A DNA stretch of 64,000 nucleotides from Dyella sp. BiH032 (lineage in GTDB: Bacteria > Pseudomonadota > Gammaproteobacteria > Xanthomonadales > Rhodanobacteraceae), in the NCBI RefSeq assembly GCF_031954525.1, contig NZ_CP134867.1:3782001-3846000 (forward strand), written 5' to 3'. Each line of letters starts with the position of its first letter. Within the stretch, counting starts at the first letter, position 1. The notes beneath the pieces are model-generated. The model was not told where the DNA came from. It made no database searches and saw only the letters and a program-made list of their open reading frames with translations. The translations under genes were made by a program, and so were the position numbers. Of the stretch, positions 38,776 to 47,630 are shown in pieces.

Positions 38776-39783
38776 TCAGCGCTGGCCGAGCAGCGAGGCC
38801 ATTACCGCCTTCTGCACGTGCAGGCGGTTTTCCGCCTCGTCGATGGCGATGCAGTACGGCGCATCCATGACGCCGTCGGTAGCCTTCACGTTGCGGCGCA
38901 GCGGCAGGCAATGGCTGAACAGGCCGTTGTGGGTGAGCGCCATCTTCTGCTCGTCGACAATGAAGTGCTTGTGCGCGTCGCGGATCGGCTTCTCCTGTTC
39001 CCAGCGGCCGAAAAACGGCAGCGCGCCCCAGCTCTTGGCGTACACCACTTCGGCGCCGGTGTAGGCTTCCTCGATGTCATGGCTGACCCGCAGCGAGCCG
39101 CCGTTGGCCTTCGCATTCTCGTAGCCGGCCTGCATGTAGCGCTCGTCCAGCACGTAGTCCGGCGTGGGGCACAGCAAGGTCACGTCCATGCCCATCTTGG
39201 TGGCGATCAGCAGCGCCGAGTTGGCCACCGCGGTGTTGAGCGGCTTGGGGTGATAGGTCCAGGTGAGTACGTACTTCTTGTTCTGCAGATCGCCCAGGTG
39301 TTCCTTCATCGCCATCGCATGCGCCAGCTCCTGGCAGGGATGGGTGATCGTTTCCATGTTGATCACCGGCACGGTCGCGTACTGGGCGAAAGCCTTGATG
39401 ACGCGGTCCTCGCGGTCCACCGACCAGTCCTGGAACTTGGGGAAGGCGCGCACGGCGATCAGGTCGACGTAGCGGCTGAGCACGCGCGCGACCTCGGCGA
39501 TGTGCTCCTCGGTATCGCCATCCATGACGGTGCCGACGTCGAATTCGATCGGCCATGCGTCCTTGCCGGGCGCCAGCACGATCGCGTGGCCGCCGAGATG
39601 GAAGGCGCCCAGCTCGAAGCTGGTGCGGGTGCGCATGGAGGGATTGAAGAACAGCAGCGCCACCGACTTGCCGGCCAGTTGCTGTCCACGGGGGGAGCGC
39701 TTGAACGCGGCCGCCTGGTCGAGCAGCGCGTCGATCTCGGCGCGGGTGTAATCCTGAGTGGTGAGAAAGTGGCGAAGCGTCAT
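38776..39783 (-). CDS. argF': N-acetylornithine carbamoyltransferase (AOTCase)
   Basis: 335 residues. The carbamoyl phosphate loop is FFNPSMRTRTSFELGAFHLG, followed by a catalytic HPCQELAHAMAMKEHLG. The feature that separates it from ornithine transcarbamylase is Glu92 in VMDGDTEEHIAE together with the PIEFDVGTVM insertion; Lys300 in LRRNVKATDGV corresponds to the modified active-site Lys in the Xanthomonas enzyme. It carbamoylates N-acetylornithine to N-acetylcitrulline. It is first in the twelve-gene array and is preceded by a leader ORF and terminator. Confidence 0.95.
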   Translation of the reverse strand: MTLRHFLTTQDYTRAEIDALLDQAAAFKRSPRGQQLAGKSVALLFFNPSMRTRTSFELGAFHLGGHAIVLAPGKDAWPIEFDVGTVMDGDTEEHIAEVARVLSRYVDLIAVRAFPKFQDWSVDREDRVIKAFAQYATVPVINMETITHPCQELAHAMAMKEHLGDLQNKKYVLTWTYHPKPLNTAVANSALLIATKMGMDVTLLCPTPDYVLDERYMQAGYENAKANGGSLRVSHDIEEAYTGAEVVYAKSWGALPFFGRWEQEKPIRDAHKHFIVDEQKMALTHNGLFSHCLPLRRNVKATDGVMDAPYCIAIDEAENRLHVQKAVMASLLGQR

Positions 39784-39903
39784 GTCATGTCTCTTCTATC
39801 GATCCGAAACGTTGGCCCTGCCCGACAACCGCCGACAGCCGAACCACTGCTTACAACTCCCGGCCGAGCCGGTTTCCCCTTGCGTACCCCAAAACCGAAA
39901 CAC

Positions 39904-39930
39904 AAAAAAACCCGGCGCGATGGCCGGGTT
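39904..39930 (-). terminator. Intrinsic terminator in the argF' leader (attenuator)
   Basis: On the minus strand AACCCGGC (39930-39923) and GCCGGGTT (39916-39909) form an 8-bp stem with a 6-base loop, followed by seven Ts (A-run 39904-39910). It lies 120 bp before the argF' ATG and behind a short ORF, so it acts inside the leader rather than at a gene end. Confidence 0.88.
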
Positions 39931-39966
39931 CTTTGTCGTCGATGCGCATGAAATGCGTGCGACAGC

Positions 39967-40071
39967 CTACCCGGCCGTATGTCGGACCAGCGGTCGGCGC
40001 GCACGCGACGTCATGCCAGCGGCCATGCGGGCGCTGGTGAGTACGGTGGCGGTATAGACGGCTGCGGACAT
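39967..40071 (-). CDS. Putative arginine-rich leader peptide of the arg operon
   Basis: A 34-residue ORF from ATG 40071 to TAG 39967-39969. It begins MSAAVYTATVLTSARMAAG and then has MTSRARRPLVRHTAG: four of ten residues at positions 21-30 are Arg (codons CGT, CGC, CGA, CGA), plus one at 15. The ribosome site is weak (GGAACC, 4-9 bases before). Stop codon and terminator are separated by 36 bases, as in classical amino-acid attenuators. Arg-rich shadow ORFs are common in GC-rich DNA, so translation must be shown. No relative comes to my mind. Confidence 0.5.
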   Translation of the reverse strand: MSAAVYTATVLTSARMAAGMTSRARRPLVRHTAG

Positions 40072-40264
40072 GCGGGTTCCGGGTAGGTGAACCGGCATGA
40101 TGACGGGATTTCCGCTGCTGTGCAACAGGCGCGGCGACCCGGCCCGGGTTGAGGAAGAGGAGCGGCAGGCGCATTGCCGGGCGGCTACCGGCCGTGGCGA
40201 ATGGCGGAGGCGGCCTCCCCGGCATACAAAGCCTCTCCGCGCTGCCAACTTCCTATGCCGCAAC

Positions 40265-40292
40265 AAAAAAAACCGCCGCCCGAAGGCGGCGG
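40265..40292 (-). terminator. Intrinsic terminator after the glycine-zipper gene
   Basis: CCGCCGCC (40273-40280) and GGCGGCGG (40285-40292) pair around CGAA. On the minus strand eight Ts follow (A-run 40265-40272). It closes the glycine-zipper protein transcript and isolates the arg leader from it. The DNA from 40088 to 40264 shows no gene and should hold the arg promoter. Confidence 0.93.
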
Positions 40293-40322
40293 CTGGTCTG
40301 GACTCCCCACGACAGGTCCGGC

Positions 40323-40868
40323 TTAATCCGCCGGGGCCACGCTGACCCGGACGCGCAGGCGCTCGCCCGGATCGTAATTCAGCCGCGACACATAGACCTC
40401 GCCGCGGTAGCGGTACTCGACATCGTAACCCATGATGCGGCGCTGCTCGCTCACCGCGGCGACCTGGCGGCAGCGGGTTTCGGTGGACTCGTACTCGCCC
40501 CCGCCGCTGCGGGACACGCCGTTGCCGACGGCGCCACCGACCACGGCACCGGCCACGGTCGCCGCGCGGCGGCCATCGCCCTTGCCCACGGTGTTGCCGA
40601 GCACGCCGCCGACCACGGCGCCCAGGATGGTGCCCGCGGCGCTGCCGCTGCCCGGCTCGCGGCGGACCACCTGCTGGTCGTAGCACTCCTGGCGGGGGAC
40701 CTCGGTGCGCGACACACCATAGACCGGATCGACGCGCAGCACGTCCGCCCAGCCGTAATGGGTGTTGTCGTCACTGGGGTAACGGTCGTTGGGATAACGC
40801 GCGTCCTGCGCGGCGACGCTGGCGGCGGCGAGGCACATCATCAGCGCGGGGAAAAACAGCTTGGTCAT
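40323..40868 (-). CDS. Secreted glycine-zipper 2TM-domain envelope protein
   Basis: 181 residues from ATG 40868 (GGAGGG 6 bases upstream), opening a signal peptide (cleavage near VAA-QD). The centre is a glycine zipper, [20 protein letters not shown] and [17 protein letters not shown], two hydrophobic helices with GxxxG repeats. Two cysteines lie at the edges (QECYDQQVV and TRCRQVA). Similar proteins (SlyB/17-kDa antigen-like) sit in the outer membrane or periplasm and stabilise the envelope. No lipobox is visible. A terminator follows. Confidence 0.88.
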   Translation of the reverse strand: MTKLFFPALMMCLAAASVAAQDARYPNDRYPSDDNTHYGWADVLRVDPVYGVSRTEVPRQECYDQQVVRREPGSGSAAGTILGAVVGGVLGNTVGKGDGRRAATVAGAVVGGAVGNGVSRSGGGEYESTETRCRQVAAVSEQRRIMGYDVEYRYRGEVYVSRLNYDPGERLRVRVSVAPAD

Positions 40869-41038
40869 CGCGGCCCTCCGGCGGGACTTCAGGCGCGCTT
40901 CGTTGCGCTTGTGTGAATTCCAGCAAAACATCTATGAATCGACGCTTAGAATGGCCGGCCACCACCCGGGCCGCTTACAGCTTGTTAAGATGCCCGGCTG
41001 GCCCGCGCGCCGCGCGGCCCTATCCGGAACCGACGTCG

Positions 41039-42421
41039 ATGCCGATCACGCTCTACAACAGCCTCACCCGCCGCGCCGAACCGTTCGCCCCGCGCGATCC
41101 GCAGCGAGTGACCATGTACGTGTGCGGCCCCACGGTCTACAACTACGTGCATATCGGCAACGCGCGCGGCCCGGTGGTGTTCGACGTGCTGGCCGGACTG
41201 CTGCGCCGGCACTATCCCAAGCTGGTCTACGCCCGCAACATCACCGATGTGGACGACAAGATCAATGCCGCGGCGAAAGAAGCCGGCTGCGCGATCGGCG
41301 TCGTGACGGAGCGCTACACGGAAGCCTACCGGGAGGACATGGCCGCCCTCGGCATCGCCCCGCCCGACCTGGAGCCGAAGGCCACCGCCCACATCGGCCA
41401 GATCATCGCGATGATCGAAAGCCTGATCGCCAGCGGCAACGCCTACGCGGCCGAGGGCCACGTGCTGTTCGAGGTGGGCACCTACCCGGCCTATGGCGCC
41501 TTGTCGGGCCGCGATACCGAGGAGCTGATCGCCGGCGCCCGCGTCGAGGTGGCTCCCTACAAAAAGAACCCCGGCGATTTCGTGCTATGGAAGCCCTCCA
41601 CGCCTGACCTGCCGGGTTGGGACAGCCCCTGGGGCGTGGGCCGCCCCGGCTGGCACATCGAGTGCTCCGCCATGTGCGAGGCGCACCTGGGCGAGACCAT
41701 CGACATCCATGCCGGTGGCGTGGATCTCCAGTTCCCGCATCACGAGAACGAGATCGCCCAGTCCACTTGCGCGCACGGCGGCAAGACCTTCGCGCGCTGG
41801 TGGCTGCACAACGGCATGCTCACCTTCGACGGTCGGAAGATGTCCAAGTCGCTGGGCAACGTGCTGAAGGTGCACGAATTGCTGAAACAGCACCCGCCCG
41901 AGGCGCTGCGCCTGGTGTTGCTGCGCGGCCATTACCGCCAGCCGCTGGACTGGTCCGACGAGGCCGTGACGCAGGCAGTGAGCACCCTGGACGGCTGGTA
42001 TCGCGTGCTGCGCGACCTGGCCGATGTCGCCCTGCCGGAAGGGCCGTTGCCGGTGCCGGAAAAGGTCGAGGCCGCGCTGTGCGACGACCTCAATACGCCG
42101 CAGGCGCTGGCCGAGCTGTCGCAGCTCGCCGATGCCGCGCGCCAGAGCGGCGAAGCGGACAGGCAGGCAGCGAAGGCGGCCCTGCTGGGCGGCGGCGCGC
42201 TGCTGGGCCTGCTGCAGCAGAACCCGGAAGCATGGTTCAAGCACGGCGGTGCGGCGGCGATCGACGCCGACCAGGTCGAGTCCCTGCTGGAAGAGCGCCG
42301 CGCTGCCCGTGCGGCCCGCGACTTCAAGCGCGCGGACGCGATCCGCGACGAGCTGAGCGCCATGGGCGTGGTTATCGAGGACGGCGCACAAGGTACGCGC
42401 TGGAGCGTTGCCAAGGGCTGA
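41039..42421 (+). CDS. cysS: Cysteinyl-tRNA synthetase
   Basis: 460 residues from ATG 41039; the longer upstream frame has no family similarity. Class I signatures: HIGN at 38-41 in [16 protein letters not shown] and KMSKS at 267-271. Zinc ligands are the Cys at 29 (MYVCGPT) and those in [10 protein letters not shown] and HHENE. It charges tRNA-Cys in the cytoplasm. The C-terminal region from about 350 is Ala-rich but of normal length for the family. sufE follows 71 bp later. Confidence 0.97.
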   Translation: MPITLYNSLTRRAEPFAPRDPQRVTMYVCGPTVYNYVHIGNARGPVVFDVLAGLLRRHYPKLVYARNITDVDDKINAAAKEAGCAIGVVTERYTEAYREDMAALGIAPPDLEPKATAHIGQIIAMIESLIASGNAYAAEGHVLFEVGTYPAYGALSGRDTEELIAGARVEVAPYKKNPGDFVLWKPSTPDLPGWDSPWGVGRPGWHIECSAMCEAHLGETIDIHAGGVDLQFPHHENEIAQSTCAHGGKTFARWWLHNGMLTFDGRKMSKSLGNVLKVHELLKQHPPEALRLVLLRGHYRQPLDWSDEAVTQAVSTLDGWYRVLRDLADVALPEGPLPVPEKVEAALCDDLNTPQALAELSQLADAARQSGEADRQAAKAALLGGGALLGLLQQNPEAWFKHGGAAAIDADQVESLLEERRAARAARDFKRADAIRDELSAMGVVIEDGAQGTRWSVAKG

Positions 42422-42492
42422 TGCAGGGTCGGCGCGGGCACGCGCGCCGGCCTTCGCCATCGGATCGGGCGAAACGCGCGATAATGCGCGGC

Positions 42493-42930
42493 ATGAACAC
42501 TATGGCCGCACCCGGCGCCGAGCAGGCGCAGCAGGACATCATCGACGAGTTCGCCTTCTTCGGGGACTGGACCGAGCGCTACCAGTACCTGATCGATCTC
42601 GGCAAGCAGCTTCCGCCGCTTTCCGAGGAACTGAAGACCGAGGCTTACCGCGTGCATGGCTGCCAGTCGATGGTATGGCTGGTGCCCGATGGCGACGCCT
42701 CGCGCATGCAATTCCGCGCGACCAGCGACTCGGCCATCGTCGCCGGCCTGATCGCACTCGTGCTGCGCGTGTATTCCGACCGCCCGGCGCAGGAGATCGT
42801 GACCACGGAGCCGCGCTTCATCGAAGCGATCGGCTTGGCCAAGCATCTTTCGCCCACCCGGTCGAACGGCCTCGCGGCCATGCTGGCGAAGCTCAAGGCC
42901 TACGCGGCCGCCGCACTCCAGCCGGCCTGA
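42493..42930 (+). CDS. sufE: SufE-family sulfur acceptor protein
   Basis: 145 residues from ATG 42493; ATG 42484 would add three. The pattern FGDWTERYQYLIDLGKQLPP, then RVHGCQSMVWLVPD with the active Cys, and FIEAIGLAKHLSPTRSNGLA is SufE. It takes persulfide sulfur from a cysteine desulfurase and stimulates Fe-S cluster assembly. No suf genes are adjacent here; it follows cysS and ends with a bidirectional terminator shared with dksA. Confidence 0.93.
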   Translation: MNTMAAPGAEQAQQDIIDEFAFFGDWTERYQYLIDLGKQLPPLSEELKTEAYRVHGCQSMVWLVPDGDASRMQFRATSDSAIVAGLIALVLRVYSDRPAQEIVTTEPRFIEAIGLAKHLSPTRSNGLAAMLAKLKAYAAAALQPA

Positions 42931-42946
42931 TACGGCAACGCGCCAC

Positions 42947-42973
42947 AAAAAAGCCCCGTGCTCGACGGGGCTT
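42947..42973. terminator. Terminator between convergent sufE and dksA
   Basis: GCCCCGT (42953-42959) and ACGGGGC (42965-42971) form a 7-bp stem. An A-run (42947-42952) gives the minus strand six Ts after the stem, serving dksA, while the plus side has only CTTCTTG. Confidence 0.85.
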
Positions 42974-42999
42974 CTTGAAGAACCGGATATCGGCTCCGA

Positions 43000-44097
43000 T
43001 CAGTCGCCCATCTGCTTCTGCAGATGTTCGCGGCGTTCCTGCGCATCCAGCGACAGGGTAGCGATGGGACGCGCTTCCAGGCGCTCCACGCCGATCTCCT
43101 CGTCGGTCTCTTCGCAGTAGCCGTAACGGCCTTCTTCGATCCGGCGAAGCGCCTTGTCGATCTTGGAGATGAGCTTGCGGTAGCGGTCGCGGGTGCGCAG
43201 CTCCAGCGAGTTCTCCGTCTCGCGCGTAGCGCGCTCAGCTTCGTCGCCGACGTCGCGGACCTCGTCACGGAGGTTCTCCATGGTCTGGCGCGACTCTTCG
43301 ACCAGCTGATCGCGCCAATCCCGCAACTTGTTGCGGAAGTAGGCGAGCTGACGGGGGTTCATGTACTCCTCGTCGTCCGTGGGCTTGTAGCCCTTCGGCA
43401 GATCGATGGAGGTGGTGGAAGGCAGGGCATAGCGCCCGTCTTCCTTGGTGATGCCATTGTCGAGTACGGCTGTCGAACTATTCATCGAGGACTGCGGGGT
43501 CTTCTGTTTTTTGGAAGAGGTATGGCGCGCGGTGGCGGTTGCCACCTTGGGGGGCGCCACGGCGACGGCGCTCGCGACCTTGCCCGGAGCGGGCGCAGGT
43601 GCAGGCTTCGGTGTTTCCTTGCCGGTGACCGGTGCCGGAGCGGCGGCCGGAGCGGCGGTTTTCTTTACGGCCGCCGGCGAGGCGGCGGGCTTCACGGCCG
43701 GCTTGGGCGCCGCCTTCTGCGGCGGCTTGGCAGGCGCCACGACGGCCTTCCTGGGTTCCGGCTTCGCCGGGGCGGCCTTGGCGGGAGCCTTCTTCGCGAC
43801 CGGCTTCGGCGGAGCGGCCTTCCTGGGTGCCGCCTTCACCGCAACGTTCTTCACCGCGGCCTTCTTGGCCACTGGCTTGGGAGCCGCCTTCTTGGCGACC
43901 ACCTGCTTCGCGGGAGCCTTCTTGGCCGCCGGCTTCTTGGCCGGCGCCGGTTTCTTGGCGGGCGCTACCTTGGGAGCGGCCTTCTTGGCCGCCTTGGCGG
44001 CGACTTTCGACTTGCTGGTCTTGACCTCTTTAGCCTTGGCCGCAGTCTTTCCCTTCTGCGACTTGGCAGCTGTCGAACTACGCGTCGTTTTCGCCAT
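43000..44097 (-). CDS. dksA: DksA-family transcription factor with long Lys/Ala/Pro-rich N-terminal tail
   Basis: 365 residues, against about 150 for E. coli DksA. Residues 1-205 are a low-complexity tail of AKKA/AAPKP repeats like a histone H1 tail. The DksA core follows: [20 protein letters not shown], the coiled-coil tip [14 protein letters not shown] with the DxxDxA motif needed at the RNA polymerase channel, and [14 protein letters not shown]. Of the four zinc cysteines only Cys328 remains; the others are Thr331, Ser349 and Ala352. It should act with ppGpp on RNA polymerase but without a normal zinc site. The tail may bind DNA or polyanions. Confidence 0.94.
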   Translation of the reverse strand: MAKTTRSSTAAKSQKGKTAAKAKEVKTSKSKVAAKAAKKAAPKVAPAKKPAPAKKPAAKKAPAKQVVAKKAAPKPVAKKAAVKNVAVKAAPRKAAPPKPVAKKAPAKAAPAKPEPRKAVVAPAKPPQKAAPKPAVKPAASPAAVKKTAAPAAAPAPVTGKETPKPAPAPAPGKVASAVAVAPPKVATATARHTSSKKQKTPQSSMNSSTAVLDNGITKEDGRYALPSTTSIDLPKGYKPTDDEEYMNPRQLAYFRNKLRDWRDQLVEESRQTMENLRDEVRDVGDEAERATRETENSLELRTRDRYRKLISKIDKALRRIEEGRYGYCEETDEEIGVERLEARPIATLSLDAQERREHLQKQMGD

Positions 44098-44161
44098 TTC
44101 CCTTCACCATTTTGGCCTTGGCGGCCGGGTGTTATAGCCCATGTGACCTACCCCGGCAACC

Positions 44162-44482
44162 ATGCATCTGGAATACTGCACGCTTATTTGCCGCAGGCTG
44201 TTTCGGCAGCGTCAAACCGTCGTGACACGACTCTTACTTCTACTGCTCGGTCTGTACAAGCGCCTGTTGAGCCCCCTGCTCGGCCCGCGTTGCCGGTTCC
44301 ATCCGACCTGCTCGGATTATGCACGGATTGCCATCGCGCGCTTCGGGCCTCTGCGCGGCAGCCTGCTGACCGGCTGGCGTCTGCTGCGCTGCCAACCCTT
44401 GTGCGATGGTGGCGAAGATCCGGTCCCCGAGCAGTTCACTTTTCGCCGATGCCGCACTCACGAGGAACCTCATGTCCACTGA
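44162..44482 (+). CDS. yidD: Membrane protein insertion efficiency factor YidD
   Basis: 106 residues from ATG 44162, or 86 from GTG 44222; the shorter form matches the usual YidD length, and its first residues ([20 protein letters not shown]) fit the family start. The core [20 protein letters not shown] with conserved cysteines is diagnostic. It is a small membrane-associated protein that aids YidC-dependent insertion. Its end overlaps the pyrC start by 11 bases. The genome's rnpA-yidC block, its usual neighbour, is not in the window. Confidence 0.9.
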   Translation: MHLEYCTLICRRLFRQRQTVVTRLLLLLLGLYKRLLSPLLGPRCRFHPTCSDYARIAIARFGPLRGSLLTGWRLLRCQPLCDGGEDPVPEQFTFRRCRTHEEPHVH

Positions 44483-45809
44483 CTGGCTGATCAAGAACGC
44501 CGAACTGGTCAACGAAGGCCGCCGCTTCCACGCCGATCTGCGCGTCAAAGGCGGACGTATCGAGACGATCGCCGGCGATCTCGACGCCCGCCCCGGCGAA
44601 CAGGTCGTCGATGCCGCCGGCCTCTGGCTGCTGCCGGGCATGATCGATGACCAGGTGCATTTCCGCGAACCAGGCCTGACCCACAAGGCGGACATCGCCC
44701 ACGAATCCCGCGCCTGCGCGGCCGGCGGCATCACCAGCTTCATGGAGATGCCCAACACCAAGCCGCCGGCACTGGACCGCGATTCCCTGGAAGCCAAGTA
44801 CGCCCGCGCCGCGGAGACCTCGGCGGTCAACTACGCATTCTACCTGGGCGCCAGCAACGACAACCTGGAAGCGATCCGCTCGCTGGACCCGAAGGCCGCC
44901 CCGGGCATCAAGGTGTTCATGGGCGCTTCCACCGGCAACATGCTGGTGGATAACCCCGACGTGCTCGACGGCATCTTCCGCTACGCGCCCACGCCGATCA
45001 TCACGCACTGCGAAGACACGCCGATGATCGACGCGCTGCACGCCAAGGCGCGCGAGAAGTACGGCGATGCCATTCCCGCCCGCGAGCACCCGCTGATCCG
45101 CTCGCGCGAGGCCTGCATCAAGTCCACCCGGCTGGCGATCTCCCTGGCGCAGAAGCACGGCAGCCGCCTGCACGTGCTGCATATCTCCACCGCGGACGAA
45201 CTGGCGCTGTTCCAGCCGGGCCCGCTGAAAGGCAAGAAGATCACCGCGGAAACCTGCGTGCACTTCCTGCATTTCGACGATCGCGACTATGAGCGGCTAG
45301 GCTTTCTCATCAAGTGCAACCCGGCGATCAAGACCGCCAACGACCGCGAAAAGATCACCCAGGCCCTGGCGGAGGGCCGCATCGATGTACTGGCTACCGA
45401 CCATGCCCCGCACCTGCTGGAAGAGAAGGCCCAGCTGTACGACAAGGCACCATCGGGCCTGCCGCTGGTGCAGTTCGCCCTGCAGGCGGCCTTGCAGCGG
45501 GTCTTCGAGGGCAAGCTCACGCTGGAGCGCGTGGTCGAAGCGGTCTGCCACGCGCCGGCGCAGCTGTTCGACGTGGCCGAACGCGGCTACCTGCGCGAAG
45601 GCTACGCGGCCGACCTCGTCCTGGTGGATCCGCATAAACCACACACGGTGCGGCGCGAGGAGGTGCTCTCCAAGTGCGGCTGGTCGCCGTTCGAGGGCGA
45701 GACGTTCCACAGCTCTATCGCCGCCACCTTCGTGAACGGCCAGCGGGTGTGGGACGGCCGCGAGGTCGACGCCGCGGTGCGTGGCCAGCGCCTGGCGTTC
45801 ACTCGATGA
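44472..45809 (+). CDS. pyrC: Dihydroorotase
   Basis: 445 residues. Metal ligands: [20 protein letters not shown] (the HxR variant of the family HxH, read here as D-Q-V-H-F-R), [21 protein letters not shown], and [14 protein letters not shown] with the catalytic Asp. The Lys region is [20 protein letters not shown]. It closes carbamoylaspartate to dihydroorotate in pyrimidine synthesis. The start overlaps yidD, and the stop overlaps the peptidase gene (ATGA), so the three are translated as a group. Confidence 0.93.
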   Translation: MSTDWLIKNAELVNEGRRFHADLRVKGGRIETIAGDLDARPGEQVVDAAGLWLLPGMIDDQVHFREPGLTHKADIAHESRACAAGGITSFMEMPNTKPPALDRDSLEAKYARAAETSAVNYAFYLGASNDNLEAIRSLDPKAAPGIKVFMGASTGNMLVDNPDVLDGIFRYAPTPIITHCEDTPMIDALHAKAREKYGDAIPAREHPLIRSREACIKSTRLAISLAQKHGSRLHVLHISTADELALFQPGPLKGKKITAETCVHFLHFDDRDYERLGFLIKCNPAIKTANDREKITQALAEGRIDVLATDHAPHLLEEKAQLYDKAPSGLPLVQFALQAALQRVFEGKLTLERVVEAVCHAPAQLFDVAERGYLREGYAADLVLVDPHKPHTVRREEVLSKCGWSPFEGETFHSSIAATFVNGQRVWDGREVDAAVRGQRLAFTR

Positions 45810-46627
45810 TGTGTCGCCGGCTGTCCGGCGCGCTGCTGTTACTGGGCGCGCTGGTGGCGCATGCGGCGGAACCGGTACTCCCCCTGCCCGCCGCCTTGTC
45901 CCAGGGCGGGCTGGCGGTCGCCCGCCTCCCCGAGGTTTCTCGCGCCAGCGTCGGCGGCAAGCTGGTGCGCGTCGGGGCGGACGGCACGTTCGTCTTCGGC
46001 GCGGGCCGCGACGAAAAAGGCCCGCTGGCGGTGAACCTCACCTACCGCGATGGTCACCGCGAGACCCTGCGCATCCCAGTGACGCCGCGTGACTGGCCGG
46101 TCGAACGCGTCAACGGCGTTCCGCCGAAAACGGTCAATCCGCCTCCGGACATCGCCGCGCGCATCCGCCGCGAGCAAGCCGAAGTCGTCGCGGCGAGGGA
46201 TCGCGACGACGATCGTGAGGACTTCACGCAAGGCTTCATCTGGCCCGTGCAGGGCCGCATCAGCGGGCGCTTCGGCAACCAGCGTGTCTACAACGGCGAT
46301 CCCAAGTCGCCCCACTCGGGCATGGATATCGCCGTACCGCAAGGCACGCCGGTGAAAGCTCCGGCGGATGGCCTGGTGACCTTCGCGCGCCCGGACCTCT
46401 ACCTGACCGGCGGAACCGTGCTGCTCGACCACGGCTTCGGACTGAGCTCCAACTTCCTGCATCTCTCCCGCCTCGACGTGAAAGTCGGGCAGCGCGTGCG
46501 CCAGGGCGAGGTGATCGGTGCGGCAGGGATGACCGGGCGCGCCACCGGCCCGCACGTGCACTGGGGCTTCAACTGGTTCGGCGTGCGGCTCGACCCGCTG
46601 CTGTTGCCCGGTATCGCCGCCCCCTGA
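45806..46627 (+). CDS. Periplasmic M23 (LytM-type) peptidase
   Basis: 273 residues with a signal peptide (about 1-20). The LytM domain occupies the last 130 residues with zinc ligands in HSGMDIAVPQGTPVKAPADG and the HxH of GRATGPHVHWGFNWFG, both intact, so it should be a working peptidoglycan endopeptidase, not a degenerate activator. The N-terminal part is beta-rich (GGKLVRVGADGTFVFGAGRD). Its ATG overlaps the pyrC stop. It probably trims cross-links between peptides of the cell wall. Confidence 0.92.
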   Translation: MMCRRLSGALLLLGALVAHAAEPVLPLPAALSQGGLAVARLPEVSRASVGGKLVRVGADGTFVFGAGRDEKGPLAVNLTYRDGHRETLRIPVTPRDWPVERVNGVPPKTVNPPPDIAARIRREQAEVVAARDRDDDREDFTQGFIWPVQGRISGRFGNQRVYNGDPKSPHSGMDIAVPQGTPVKAPADGLVTFARPDLYLTGGTVLLDHGFGLSSNFLHLSRLDVKVGQRVRQGEVIGAAGMTGRATGPHVHWGFNWFGVRLDPLLLPGIAAP

Positions 46628-46676
46628 GTCCAGGGGTACCGATGTCGCGCCGCCCTCCGGCCGGTACGGCGGCAGC

Positions 46677-47630
46677 TCAGGCCTGCGGCACGCTGCCGAA
46701 TCCGCCAGCCACGCCCTTGCTGGCGTAGGCCACCGCGTCGTGGGGATGCAGGCTTTCCTGGTGCTCCACGCGAATGTGGAAATCGCCCAGGTTCGCATCG
46801 GCGTCCAGTGCCTTCTGAATACGGCGCGCGGCATCCTCGCAGAACATCAAGTTGCTGCCGTTGGCGAGCGCGAAGGCCTGTTCGTCTTCGCGCTTCACCG
46901 CGGTCTGCACCGGCGTGCCGAGGGCCTGCTCGACGCGGTCTACCAGGGCGATCAAGTTGAATTTCCCGCCTTCCGCGATCCGTACGCGCAGTCGCGCCAC
47001 GCTGCGCTGTGCGTGCGGCGTGGCGAGGATGCCGCGCTCGGACCCCAGCCAGGCCAACACGGTGGCGTGGTCCAGGGGGCGGGATGCGTCGAAGTCCTGC
47101 GCGAACTGCTCCTGGATGAGCTGACGGGAAAGGGCCGCCGATGCCGGGCAGGTGGAGGAATAGACGACTTCCGTGCCGTATTCGAGCAGGAACGCCTCGC
47201 CCACCAGGCTGGCCTCGATGCATACCGGGTACGCCCGCCAGCCGCTGTTGCCGCTGCGCAGCGCGGGGCGGCGCACCAGTTGTTCGAAGCGGATGCTGAG
47301 GCAGGCGCGGTCGGAAAGGTCCTTGTGCGACTCCAGGAAGCTGCCGAGCAGGTCGCGCAGCGCATCGGCCGTGAGGGGCCGCGCGCTGAGCGCGCGCTCC
47401 ACCAGCAGATAGAGACGCGACATGTGAATGCCGCGCTTGTCCGGCCTATGCAGATTGACGAACGCCCCAGCCCTGGCGCTGGCGCGATGGATGTCGCCAT
47501 CGCCGGCATCGAAACTCACTGGCACTTCGATGCCGTCCATGCCGACCCAGTCCAGCGCACCGGCTAGATGCGGCTGAGCGTGGTGGGCGACATCGGGCAA
47601 CAGGCGAACGGTGTTTTCCTGGGTATACAT
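46677..47630 (-). CDS. folE2: GTP cyclohydrolase FolE2 (type IB)
   Basis: 317 residues from ATG 47630 (MYTQENTVRLLPDVAHHAQP); the upstream extension has no meaning. Landmarks: VGMDGIEVPVSFDAGDG, KRGIHMSRLYLLVERALSAR, and STCPASAALSRQLIQEQF with the metal-binding Cys. It converts GTP to dihydroneopterin triphosphate for folate and other pterins, and the family works with metals other than zinc. It converges on the M23 gene and lies behind a terminator that isolates it from the ubiG operon. Confidence 0.95.
   Translation of the reverse strand: MYTQENTVRLLPDVAHHAQPHLAGALDWVGMDGIEVPVSFDAGDGDIHRASARAGAFVNLHRPDKRGIHMSRLYLLVERALSARPLTADALRDLLGSFLESHKDLSDRACLSIRFEQLVRRPALRSGNSGWRAYPVCIEASLVGEAFLLEYGTEVVYSSTCPASAALSRQLIQEQFAQDFDASRPLDHATVLAWLGSERGILATPHAQRSVARLRVRIAEGGKFNLIALVDRVEQALGTPVQTAVKREDEQAFALANGSNLMFCEDAARRIQKALDADANLGDFHIRVEHQESLHPHDAVAYASKGVAGGFGSVPQA

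Larger units (their letters stand above)
39904..40087 (-). promoter_or_regulatory. Putative arginine-responsive attenuator region
   Basis: On the minus strand, four segments can pair in alternate ways. A (CCTACCCGG, 40087-40079) lies before the leader ORF. B (GGCCGGGTAGG, 39976-39966) covers the leader stop codon. C (ACCCGGCC, 39929-39922) is the 5' arm of the terminator, and D (39916-39909) its 3' arm. A:B gives 9 bp, B:C 8 bp and C:D 8 bp. A:B or ribosome cover of B leaves C:D free (termination); stalling on Arg codons frees B to pair with C (read-through). A weak promoter (TTGCAC-17-CATCAT) may lie just upstream, at about 40096-40124. Confidence 0.6.

Noticed and set aside
44098..44161. 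A Zur box between dksA and yidD
   Set aside because: TGTTATAGC is present, but no palindromic Zur consensus could be built around it.
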